From a virus: a DNA stretch of 45,964 bases. Below the pieces are notes generated by a model, which was not told where the DNA came from, did not search any database, and saw only the letters and a list, made by a program, of their open reading frames with translations. The stretch's first letter is position 1; every line of letters starts with the position of its first letter. The translations under genes were made by a program, and so were the position numbers. The stretch is taken from the IMG/VR virus record IMGVR_UViG_3300045241_000089, positions 1 through 45,964 of that record; one strand, written 5' to 3'. Positions 35,137 through 42,731 of this stretch are shown one piece after another.

Positions 35137-35837
35137 TTCAAGTCCGTGATCACGTCGCACTCGCCGCCCTCATGGAGCAGCCTAGCGAATGTTTCGGGGG
35201 GCATGTAAACAACGTGCGGATAGTCCTCGCCCCAGCTATTGATCAGCGGGGCTGGCCCACCATCGGTGATGCCGAGCACCTTCCAGACCTGTTCGACCGT
35301 CAAAGCCCACCGATAGGAGCTTGCGTGCTCCAAAACAGGCTCTGAGGACGAGTTGATCCGGTGCGCTTCAACCCCGTACTGGACGTGCAGCCCCCACTTT
35401 TTCAGGGCCTGGCAGGTCGCGTCATTGCTCGTTCCTTCCCCTTGCGGGTACTCGTTTTCGATTCTCCGGGCGTCATCGTAGAGGTGGAAGGCGTCGAAAG
35501 TGCGTTCCAGCATGATCGCCTTGCGTCTGGCGTGGCCGAACCCCTCACAGGCGCCCTCTTGTTTCTGGTTGAAGAACCGCCAGAACGCGAGCGTGTCTTT
35601 CTCAAGCATGGATGGTGGGCACAGGCAGGTGCAATGTCCGCCCCTGATGTACCCGAGCCTTTTGGTCTTGAGCACGTAGCGGCCATCTGAGCCCTTCTGA
35701 GGTTCATCGAAGGACGAATACCAGTTGAACCCGGGAGCTACCGGCTGAACGGCTGTAGAGGCCGCTAGCGTGTCGCTGAGGGCGTACTTCTCCGCATGGT
35801 CGAACGTCTTGGGGTAGTTTCGACCGAGAGGGCCCAT
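35133..35837 (-). CDS. Papain-like (C1 family) cysteine peptidase
   Basis: 234 aa. Active-site signs: QEGACEGFGHARRKAI with Cys97 (papain GSCWAF position) and LINSWGEDYPHVVYM with Asn200-Ser-Trp-Gly, the C1 hallmark. The usual His 10-20 residues before the Asn is not seen; H171 or H208 may serve, or the site is altered. A Cys cluster HCTCLCPPS lies near 69-75. It sits directly after the holin-like gene, so it may be an endopeptidase used for lysis or wall entry. Phage C1 relatives occur in actinophages. Confidence 0.65.
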   Translation of the reverse strand: MGPLGRNYPKTFDHAEKYALSDTLAASTAVQPVAPGFNWYSSFDEPQKGSDGRYVLKTKRLGYIRGGHCTCLCPPSMLEKDTLAFWRFFNQKQEGACEGFGHARRKAIMLERTFDAFHLYDDARRIENEYPQGEGTSNDATCQALKKWGLHVQYGVEAHRINSSSEPVLEHASSYRWALTVEQVWKVLGITDGGPAPLINSWGEDYPHVVYMPPETFARLLHEGGECDVITDLK

Positions 35838-36050
35838 CTAGCTGCCTTTGACCTGCGCGTGTGCCTGCGCGTAACGGCCAATCTGGGTGATCGCACCCGC
35901 AGCAATCGAGATGATCGCCAGCCATTTTTCAGGACCACCGAACGCAACCGCTCCTTCTTCGATGCTTTTGATGATGATCGGCAGCGCAGCCAACAGCGCG
36001 GTCAGCCAGCCAAGGATCGAAGTAATCCCAATCGGGACCGAGGTTTTCAT
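35838..36050 (-). CDS. Holin-like membrane protein
   Basis: 70 aa, AGGAGG 5 nt before ATG. Two hydrophobic spans, ITSILGWLTALLAALPIIIK and WLAIISIAAGAITQIGRYAQ, with a short polar loop and a basic end. Size, topology and place among wall-lytic genes fit a holin that lets wall enzymes out. Confidence 0.65.
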   Translation of the reverse strand: MKTSVPIGITSILGWLTALLAALPIIIKSIEEGAVAFGGPEKWLAIISIAAGAITQIGRYAQAHAQVKGS

Positions 36051-36058
36051 AATGCCTC

Positions 36059-36679
36059 CTAGGTTTTACTCCAGCGCCAGTACGGCGCAAACAGCGAGTG
36101 GTAACGGGCGCCTTCGCCCATCGGCCCCGGATAGCCGTTAGGGGCGTGCCCAAGCTCCGTCCAGCCACGCCCAGCATTCAGGCTGTGGTTCGGGCGTCCG
36201 AGGATCCTGCCCGTATGGAAATGCGTCCCGACAGGGATCACCTCGTCATTGACATGGCCGATGTACCAGAGCCTCCCCGCAAACCGGCCCGAGCCGATGT
36301 ACACGACCGCATAAGGGGATCCGAACCCGTTCGGAAAAGGCCCGTCAGAGAGGTGGTGGACGCACTTCCCCCAGCCGGGAGCGATGATATGCCTGCCGAG
36401 CGGGATCTCGAAGTCCTGTCCTTGGTCTACCCGTTGCATCCACGCGGGCGAGGACCAGTAGACCCAGCCGCCCATCGGGAACCGCCGCCATTTCAGGATG
36501 CTGCGAGGCTTGTGTTCGACCTCGCCGCCCGGAGGCGAATAGTCCGCGTCAAGCCGGTAGGCTTCGGGCTTGACCGCTCGGGGCTTGAATTCGCCCGAGG
36601 CTATTGGTCCTTTCGGTAGGAGCCGTATAAGGTCGTTGTCCATCTGTTCGAGCTGCTTGGCCGTCAGTTCTTCGCTCAT
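36059..36679 (-). CDS. M23-like domain protein (likely changed metal site)
   Basis: 206 aa. After a helical, Pro-rich start comes an LysM/M23-like beta fold: RVDQGQDFEIPLGRHIIAPG, then YAVVYIGSGRFAGRLWYIGH and GRGWTELGHA. It aligns with the C-terminus of the 320-aa protein (RIDQGRDIQTSPGQALLAPG, WYLGHTD, PPGWAEIGLA). Classic M23 ligands would be HxxxD and HxH; here they read DQGxD and W-x-E-x-G, so zinc binding may be altered. Wall binding or cleavage is inferred. ATGA overlap with the 69-aa gene. Confidence 0.55.
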   Translation of the reverse strand: MSEELTAKQLEQMDNDLIRLLPKGPIASGEFKPRAVKPEAYRLDADYSPPGGEVEHKPRSILKWRRFPMGGWVYWSSPAWMQRVDQGQDFEIPLGRHIIAPGWGKCVHHLSDGPFPNGFGSPYAVVYIGSGRFAGRLWYIGHVNDEVIPVGTHFHTGRILGRPNHSLNAGRGWTELGHAPNGYPGPMGEGARYHSLFAPYWRWSKT

Positions 36680-36885
36680 ACGTCCTCCAGGTGCTCCTTA
36701 GTGATCTTGCCGTTAGACGGGACGTGAGGGTGATGGGATGCACAAAGGCGATAGTGGCCGTGCCGGAACCGTCCCAGTCGGTAACAACCCGTCCGATGAC
36801 AAATCAGAAACCTAGCGCCGGCGATGAAGGCGGCGAGGACGAGGCCAAGTTCGATCGCTTCGGACCAATCCCCCGTGAAGGGCAT
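36676..36885 (-). CDS. 69-aa membrane protein with Cys/His tail
   Basis: ATG 36885 overlaps the upstream TGA (TGATG). A hydrophobic helix, AIELGLVLAAFIAGARFLIC, then a His/Cys/Arg-rich tail (HRTGCYRLGRFRHGHYRLCA). May be a second holin or a membrane partner of lysis. Unknown. Confidence 0.55.
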   Translation of the reverse strand: MPFTGDWSEAIELGLVLAAFIAGARFLICHRTGCYRLGRFRHGHYRLCASHHPHVPSNGKITKEHLEDV

Positions 36886-37295
36886 CAGGAAAGAAGCTTC
36901 GTGATAATGCCACCAGCAAGGAGCGCTAGACCAATCCATCCGATTAGGGATGTGTTGAACTGCTGGCGTGTTGCGGCGATCTCCCTGATCGCAGACCCTA
37001 GCTGATCTTTCGTAACATACAGGTTCCGCTCACTTGCGATTTGCTCGCGCAGCTCGTTCGCCTTCTCATCCTTGTACTGCTGGGTTTCGCGCTGCAAGCC
37101 GAGTGCTACTTCATCGGCCCGCTCCTTGATCTTCAGCGCCTTTTCCTCGGCTTCCTTTACCTCTCCATAACGACGGTCGCGCTCTCCCTGGAACTTTTCC
37201 TCAGCTTTCCTCAGCGCCTCGCTGTAGATCGCGAGTGTGCCAACCGTCCACTCGGCAGGCTGGTGGTTTAGCGGCTCTCCGCGCTCATCACTCAT
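36885..37295 (-). CDS. Coiled coil with C-terminal membrane anchor
   Basis: 136 aa. Residues 25-100 form a long charged coil (EALRKAEEKFQGERDRRYGE, DEKANELREQIASERNLYVT) ended by a hydrophobic span NTSLIGWIGLALLAGGIITK. Similar proteins occur in actinophage lysis or virion regions. Anchored helper; role unknown. Confidence 0.6.
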   Translation of the reverse strand: MSDERGEPLNHQPAEWTVGTLAIYSEALRKAEEKFQGERDRRYGEVKEAEEKALKIKERADEVALGLQRETQQYKDEKANELREQIASERNLYVTKDQLGSAIREIAATRQQFNTSLIGWIGLALLAGGIITKLLS

Positions 37296-37311
37296 CCCCA
37301 GCCTCCTTGGC

Positions 37312-37812
37312 TCAATCCTCCTCGACCGTCACGTCCACCCTCTTAGCAATACCGAGAGCTTCGAGTTTCGAGAGGATCTCCTCAGCACTCCGCTTCTCGA
37401 TGATCGCCGTAGGCCTTCCTTCAAGAGCGAGACGCTTGTCGATCGACTGGGTACGCAGCTGCCCGAGATCCCTCGCGGCTTTCGCAGGGTCAGAGACAGC
37501 ATCCCGTTCCAACAGCCTCTCCGTGCGTCTGACGGCAAGGTCGATGACGGACGTGACCCTACGAGCCTCATCCAGCATGTCGTTCGTCAGCTTCGACTCA
37601 TGCAACGGAGCGAGTTCCCTGCGAGCCTCCTCGAGATCAGCCGCCTTGTAGCTTTTGATCTGCTCGAGCCTCGCTACGGACACTTCGCAGAACCCAGACT
37701 CCCGTTCCAGATAGTCTTTCGCGTCGTTGATATCCGGGTAGGCGGCCATCGCGGCTATCGCGGTCTGCTCGGAGACGGGGTTTTCGCGGGTGAGGTTCTT
37801 GCCCCTAGACAC
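37312..37812 (-). CDS. Possible small terminase-like protein
   Basis: 166 aa from GTG 37812 (overlaps the end of the SLT gene by 8 nt). Opens with a short HTH-like part AMAAYPDINDAKDYLERESG, a helical middle, then SDPAKAARDLGQLRTQSIDK, LALEGRPTAIIEKRSAEEIL, LSKLEALGI. The DPAKAARDLxQ...DKRLxLxGRPT run resembles the C-terminal part of some small terminase subunits or other packaging proteins of actinophages. Far from terL, so this is only a lead. Confidence 0.4.
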   Translation of the reverse strand: MSRGKNLTRENPVSEQTAIAAMAAYPDINDAKDYLERESGFCEVSVARLEQIKSYKAADLEEARRELAPLHESKLTNDMLDEARRVTSVIDLAVRRTERLLERDAVSDPAKAARDLGQLRTQSIDKRLALEGRPTAIIEKRSAEEILSKLEALGIAKRVDVTVEED

Positions 37813-38767
37813 CCAGATACCTCCTCGTCGCAGCACCCTGATTATGGATCCCCTGTCCCAAGGCAGATGCTAAGCCAATCTCGGCCCATCCGGGGGGGGC
37901 GTTCCTGCCTGTCTTGGAAGTCCTGGCTATCGGCTGCCCCGCACGGAAGGACTCCCCGCGCTTGAGCACCGTGTCCGTGTGCCCGAGATACCAGGTCGTT
38001 CCCGCAAGACGCCCCGTCCTGAACGTCACGACCGGATAGTCCGGGCCGAAACCCGAAGGATCGGTCTTGACCGCTACGACTTCCCCGTCTCCCGGAGCCA
38101 GAAGTGCTTGACCGGGTGAGGTTTGGATGTCCCGGCCCTGGTCGATGCGCTTCAGTTCAAGCTTCGCGCTCTTGGGGAGGAACCCTCCGAGCTTGGAGCC
38201 GCCCATTTGCGGCGCAGCAGGGCGTTCCGGAGTCCCTGGGATGGTCCTGGTGGTGGGTTCTGCCTTCTGGGCTATGAGGGAAGCGAGAGGGGCTGATTCT
38301 GGGCCTTCGGAGCGGACCAGTTTCGCGAGCATTTCGTAGCCCTTGGCCTTTGGGTTCGGGACTTCTTCGGTCCTCGCGGGTGTTCCGGGGATCATCTGCC
38401 GGGGCTGCTGAGCGCCACCACCGGAGCCGTAGGACTTCGCATTCTGCAAGGTCGTATTCACGTAGCCCGACTGGTAGCCACCGGCAGGACCGGCGTTGTA
38501 AGCCGACAGCATCCCGCCGACCCCGCGAGACTTGTACTGGCTCAGGTACTTGGCTGCACCGAAGGCTGCCGAGCGGAAGTTGTAGGGGTCCACGCCCATC
38601 TCCTTGGCGGTTGAGGGGAGGAACTGGAACGGGCCTACGGCCCCGGCGGATGAGGTCCCGGGGTTCTTGCCGAAGCTCGACTCCGTTCCGTAAAGGCCCC
38701 AGAGAATGTCCGGTCGAACCCCATAACGCTGGGCTGCTGCGGTGATGATTGCCTTAGCGTTTGCCAT
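37805..38767 (-). CDS. Lytic transglycosylase (SLT) with M23-like domain
   Basis: 320 aa from ATG 38767 (TAATG overlap). Residues 10-110: SLT domain, GVRPDILWGLYGTESSFGKN (Glu29 catalytic), AGAVGPFQFLPSTAKEMGVD, AAKYLSQYKS, MLSAYNAGPAGGYQS. Linker of Gln/Pro. Residues 190-320: M23-like beta domain (RIDQGRDIQTSPGQALLAPG, WYLGHTD, GWAEIGLA) with changed metal ligands. A virion-borne enzyme that opens the wall for DNA entry, or a lysin; being next to ejection proteins favours the first. Confidence 0.8.
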   Translation of the reverse strand: MANAKAIITAAAQRYGVRPDILWGLYGTESSFGKNPGTSSAGAVGPFQFLPSTAKEMGVDPYNFRSAAFGAAKYLSQYKSRGVGGMLSAYNAGPAGGYQSGYVNTTLQNAKSYGSGGGAQQPRQMIPGTPARTEEVPNPKAKGYEMLAKLVRSEGPESAPLASLIAQKAEPTTRTIPGTPERPAAPQMGGSKLGGFLPKSAKLELKRIDQGRDIQTSPGQALLAPGDGEVVAVKTDPSGFGPDYPVVTFRTGRLAGTTWYLGHTDTVLKRGESFRAGQPIARTSKTGRNAPPGWAEIGLASALGQGIHNQGAATRRYLGV

Positions 38768-38829
38768 TACCAGAGCCAAGCTAGCCAGTAGATCGCACCA
38801 AACACAAGGACCCAGTCAGAGAGATCCAT
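38767..38829 (-). CDS. 20-aa single-span membrane peptide
   Basis: MDLSDWVLVFGAIYWLAWLW. ATG 38829 overlaps the stop of the 1300-aa gene and TAA overlaps the ATG of the SLT gene. It fills the space between them exactly and is Trp-rich. One of a set of micro membrane genes. Confidence 0.55.
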   Translation of the reverse strand: MDLSDWVLVFGAIYWLAWLW

Positions 38830-41800
38830 CATTTCACTTCGGGCAGAGAGGGTAGTTCAGGGGTTGCGGGAAGTTCCGGCAGTCCACCCGAATTGCTCTG
38901 CGGATGTTTGCGAGCGTATTCCTTGCGGGCTTTCTTCTTGGCTTCCTTTTGTTCTTTCGCCTCGATCTTGATTTTCAGCGGGAGTTTCGTAGCGGGATGC
39001 GGGATCATCGGGACCGTTTCGTGTAGCAGATTGCTCCAGAAGCTCTCGTGTTCTTTCGCCCGCTCTCTCGCAAGCTTTCGTTCGAATCCTTTGCTGTACT
39101 TCACAGGCTTTTCAAGGCCAAGGGCCGGAGCGGATTCCGCCGACTGAGGCTTCCCTTTGGTTATCTGCTTCCCGGCTATACGGAGCGGACCGAAGGGCTC
39201 TTCCACATCTTCATGCAGGAAATAACCCCAAGGACTCGGACGGCCCTTTTCGATCCCTTGCGACTCCCCTTCATGCGAACCCTTTAGGGGCTTGCCTGTA
39301 AACAGGTTCCGGTTGACCGCCCATCCCAACGCTGAAGTCATATAGGGTGGCAGCACATCGAAGGCTTCGTTGGGTTCACCCGCAACCACCGACAAGAACG
39401 TATTCAGCGTAGGGTTCGCCTGTTTGATACCCACTTCAGCGAACTGACGCTTAGAGGGCGGAAGATTCGGCTGGGCCTTATTCAGATAGATAGATCCAGG
39501 GGTAGGCTCCGTCCCGAGAAGTTCAACAAGGTCTTTATGTTGCCAGGTCCCAAGTTTCAAGCCCAACGTGTACAGGAGGGGATGATGCGCCGGTAGCGTA
39601 TGGGCGACAAGCTTCATCGAGTAGCGCAGCCACGGGTAGAACATGATGACTTTGTTGAGTTTCTGGCGCTCGAACGCGGTCATTTCCTTCCACTCGCCCA
39701 TTGCGTTATCCAGATGGGTCGCGAGTTTTTCCATCTCCCGCGTGTTCTCCAATGCCATCTGAACGTACTTCTCCTGTGGCATCCGACCTGCGTGTAGCAG
39801 TCTTTGAAGCTTTACCTCGAAGCGGTTCTGGGCCGTCTGTGCGCCGTGCATCTCCTTGACCATTTCCTCGATCGCCACCGTTTTGATGCCTTTCGTAGCG
39901 GCAGCAATACGCGAGTAGCGGCGAGGACCACGCTCCATTTTCAGCACCGTGTCGGAGAACGCCTTGATTGGATTGGCCTTTGACAGCAGCCGCCCAGTGG
40001 GTGACATGTTGGCCCGGTGCAGGGTGTCAGCGAACTTCTGGAAAGCATCTGGCAGGGTGCTCGCCATGCGTTCCGTGCTAATCCCATGCGACGAGACTCG
40101 ATACGGGCTATCCACTCCGAATTTCTCATCGAACTGGGCTTTACCGATCCGATCCAGGGGTTTGTAGAGTTTCGCTGCCGCCGCAAGGTCAGCAGGTGTA
40201 GCTCCAGCGAGCAGTCCTTGGATTGGGTACGTGAAGGCACTCATCGTTGTCAGCCACGGCAGCGAGGTTCCGAGCATGTACTTCGAGACGGTGCCCTTCA
40301 GTTTCCCCGCCATCCTCGCGCCGGCTTTCGCGCCCCTGAAGGATTCGCGCATCTCATCGGCAGCAGCCTTGTTGATGAGGCTTGCGCCTTTCGTCTGGTC
40401 GCTCTTGGCTACCTGTCCCGCACGTTCCCACATTTCTCCCTCAGCCCTAGCGTGAGCCTCCGGATCTGAGTTGTAGTGCAGCAGATGTTCGGCCTCCTCC
40501 TGCCCAAGGATCTCCTGCCGGAGCTTGCCGAGATGCATAACCTCATAGTGGGACGGGTTGCGTCCAGAGTTGGCAAGCCATTCGTGGACCTCTTTGCCCG
40601 TCATGTCGTTGCGGGGAAGCTTGACCCCGAACCGCTCCTCGAACGCCTGGACGTTTTGTAGCGAGAAATGTTCCCGGACGGCCTTCGCAATAGCTCGCAT
40701 CACAAGCTCAGGATCAGTAGACCGTTCCCCGAGTCTCTGAAGGGTTCCATGCCACCGCTTCAAATCTGCTGGAGCCACGTTCGAGACGGTATGCAGATAG
40801 TGTTCGGGCTCTAAAGAGCGGACATGCTGGATGTAGGCACGATCAGTCGGGAGTCTGTGGCGCTTGGCTACTTCATCTGCGAGATTCTTCGCGGTCGTGA
40901 ACTTGTCCGTAGCCTTCGCGTGCTCAGCCTCGGTTGTCGCCGCGTGGCGTAGGTCGTGGCCTTCTTCGAGAAGCTGGTGGATCTGCTTGACAGCGTTCTG
41001 GGTCCAACCTGCATCGGGATGGTCCGGGTGGCGTTGTGCCCACTGGTCCAGATGCTGCATCTGCGGCAGGTATTTCCGGGCTATCGCACGATCCGGGTTG
41101 TTCTGCACCCACGGGCTCATCTGCGAAACCAGCCGCTCATCTGGGATCGTATGAACAAGCTTCGCGAACTCGGGCGTGAACACCGACTCCGCACCATGCT
41201 TTTGAATGTGATCCAGGACCGAGCCGGTCTCGCGAGCTACATCCGATCCCTTGGCGATATGGCTGATCGGCATGTGCAGACCCTGACGGCCTTCTAGCGC
41301 CTGGTCGTGGATCTCTTGTAGATGCTCGACCGCTCTCGCTGGGTCGTTCAGATCCAGTAGCCCTTCCTTCGCGAACACCAGGAGCTTCTTCTGCTGCTTG
41401 CTGGCTTTCTTCAGCTGGGTCTGGAAATCATGCGTGTAGGGCTCCACGATCGCCCGACGCCCTCGAACATTCTTGCCCTTCGCGTAGGCCTGTCCGATGT
41501 GCTGGGCGCGCTCGGCACCGAGGAAACGATGACTGAGCCTCCCACCCGGCTGCATGAGTGGAGCAACCTCGCCTCTACGGAGGTCATAAGCGAGTTGTGA
41601 GGCGTAAGGAACCCCGATGGAGCTTCCGGGTAGCCTCGGGTGGTTCTCGGCCGTCTGACGAGCCTCCATGACCTTCTGGAGCTGCCCCTGCACGTAGGCA
41701 CGGCGCCTATCATCCAGACTCGTCTGAAGCCTCGCCCGGTAATAGTTCCCGGAGCGAGGCTGCTCGACAACCGCTCCACCGCGCTTCAGGTTCGCAGGCT

Positions 41801-42731
41801 CACGACCGGATGCTTGGCGCAGATGCGGGCGTGGTTCCACATTCTCCCGCTTTTTCGCGGCCTTGAACTCCTCTGGCGTGGGCTTCTGCGGGATCGCGTC
41901 CTTTCGCCGTAGATACTCCTGCACATCCGGGGCCTGAAGGGCATGGGTCACGGCATCCCGGTAGGCGCGGACTTTCGGAAGCTCGGCCTTGCCAACCCCG
42001 GACGCTTTGATCGCTTGGGCGTGGGCCTCGCCGACACCGCGAACAACCGGACCGATGATCGCCGCTGCGTCCGTAAGCTCCGGCGTCAACCCGCGCTTTT
42101 CAAGTTCCTGTTCCTCAGCCTTCAGGGATTTCCCGTAGCGAGCATGAGGGCCGATGTATTCGCCTGCGGCGGTTTTCGCAAGTTCGGTAGCGGCTTCGCC
42201 GGGATAGCCGGGTTTCAACCCCAGTGTTTTCTCAGCGAATTTCCCGACAGGAGAATACTTGCCAAGCGGAGAGACGTGGCCAAGCTCAGCGCCCGTCTCG
42301 AGCACCGTTCGCCCAGTCCCCATGAGCATCGCGTTCAGGTTCTTCGGAAGTTCCTCGATCGTCCGTCCAGCGAGGCCACCGGGTTCCTTAGCCGCGACTT
42401 TCGCAACAGCAGTCAGCTTCGTGCCGATCGGTTTCGCGATTGCCGCAGCCTCCGGACCGGCAGCCGTGGAGAGCGATGGGGTGATTTTCCCCTCGATACC
42501 GAGGATCGTGTTGGCTACGCCCCCGATGCCACCGCCATGATGAACGACCTTGCCCTTGGCTGTGCCTTTCAGGGGCTTGCCGGGTTTGCCGGGAGCGACA
42601 GTCGTACCCGTGACACCCTTCATCACACCCTTGGGGGCAGGGGGAAGCTTTCTAATAGGTGGTGCAGGCTTCTTTTCTGCGGCCTTGATGGACTGCGGAG
42701 AGACTACTCCACGGTTCCCGAGAGCGGGCAT
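38829..42731 (-). CDS. Large internal virion (ejection) protein
   Basis: 1300 aa, the largest gene. First 330 residues Ala/Gly/Lys/Pro rich and disordered; then long helical parts; a hydrophobic stretch around 815-840 (SLPWLTTMSAFTYPIQGLLA); and near 1025 KVIMFYPWLRYSMKLVAHTL, a motif of large phage proteins that enter the host. The tail is Lys/Pro rich. In the P22/T7 plan it stands for the big ejection protein that forms a channel or guides DNA into the cell. It is the last of the ejection set; ATG directly follows a TAA. Confidence 0.65.
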   Translation of the reverse strand: MPALGNRGVVSPQSIKAAEKKPAPPIRKLPPAPKGVMKGVTGTTVAPGKPGKPLKGTAKGKVVHHGGGIGGVANTILGIEGKITPSLSTAAGPEAAAIAKPIGTKLTAVAKVAAKEPGGLAGRTIEELPKNLNAMLMGTGRTVLETGAELGHVSPLGKYSPVGKFAEKTLGLKPGYPGEAATELAKTAAGEYIGPHARYGKSLKAEEQELEKRGLTPELTDAAAIIGPVVRGVGEAHAQAIKASGVGKAELPKVRAYRDAVTHALQAPDVQEYLRRKDAIPQKPTPEEFKAAKKRENVEPRPHLRQASGREPANLKRGGAVVEQPRSGNYYRARLQTSLDDRRRAYVQGQLQKVMEARQTAENHPRLPGSSIGVPYASQLAYDLRRGEVAPLMQPGGRLSHRFLGAERAQHIGQAYAKGKNVRGRRAIVEPYTHDFQTQLKKASKQQKKLLVFAKEGLLDLNDPARAVEHLQEIHDQALEGRQGLHMPISHIAKGSDVARETGSVLDHIQKHGAESVFTPEFAKLVHTIPDERLVSQMSPWVQNNPDRAIARKYLPQMQHLDQWAQRHPDHPDAGWTQNAVKQIHQLLEEGHDLRHAATTEAEHAKATDKFTTAKNLADEVAKRHRLPTDRAYIQHVRSLEPEHYLHTVSNVAPADLKRWHGTLQRLGERSTDPELVMRAIAKAVREHFSLQNVQAFEERFGVKLPRNDMTGKEVHEWLANSGRNPSHYEVMHLGKLRQEILGQEEAEHLLHYNSDPEAHARAEGEMWERAGQVAKSDQTKGASLINKAAADEMRESFRGAKAGARMAGKLKGTVSKYMLGTSLPWLTTMSAFTYPIQGLLAGATPADLAAAAKLYKPLDRIGKAQFDEKFGVDSPYRVSSHGISTERMASTLPDAFQKFADTLHRANMSPTGRLLSKANPIKAFSDTVLKMERGPRRYSRIAAATKGIKTVAIEEMVKEMHGAQTAQNRFEVKLQRLLHAGRMPQEKYVQMALENTREMEKLATHLDNAMGEWKEMTAFERQKLNKVIMFYPWLRYSMKLVAHTLPAHHPLLYTLGLKLGTWQHKDLVELLGTEPTPGSIYLNKAQPNLPPSKRQFAEVGIKQANPTLNTFLSVVAGEPNEAFDVLPPYMTSALGWAVNRNLFTGKPLKGSHEGESQGIEKGRPSPWGYFLHEDVEEPFGPLRIAGKQITKGKPQSAESAPALGLEKPVKYSKGFERKLARERAKEHESFWSNLLHETVPMIPHPATKLPLKIKIEAKEQKEAKKKARKEYARKHPQSNSGGLPELPATPELPSLPEVK

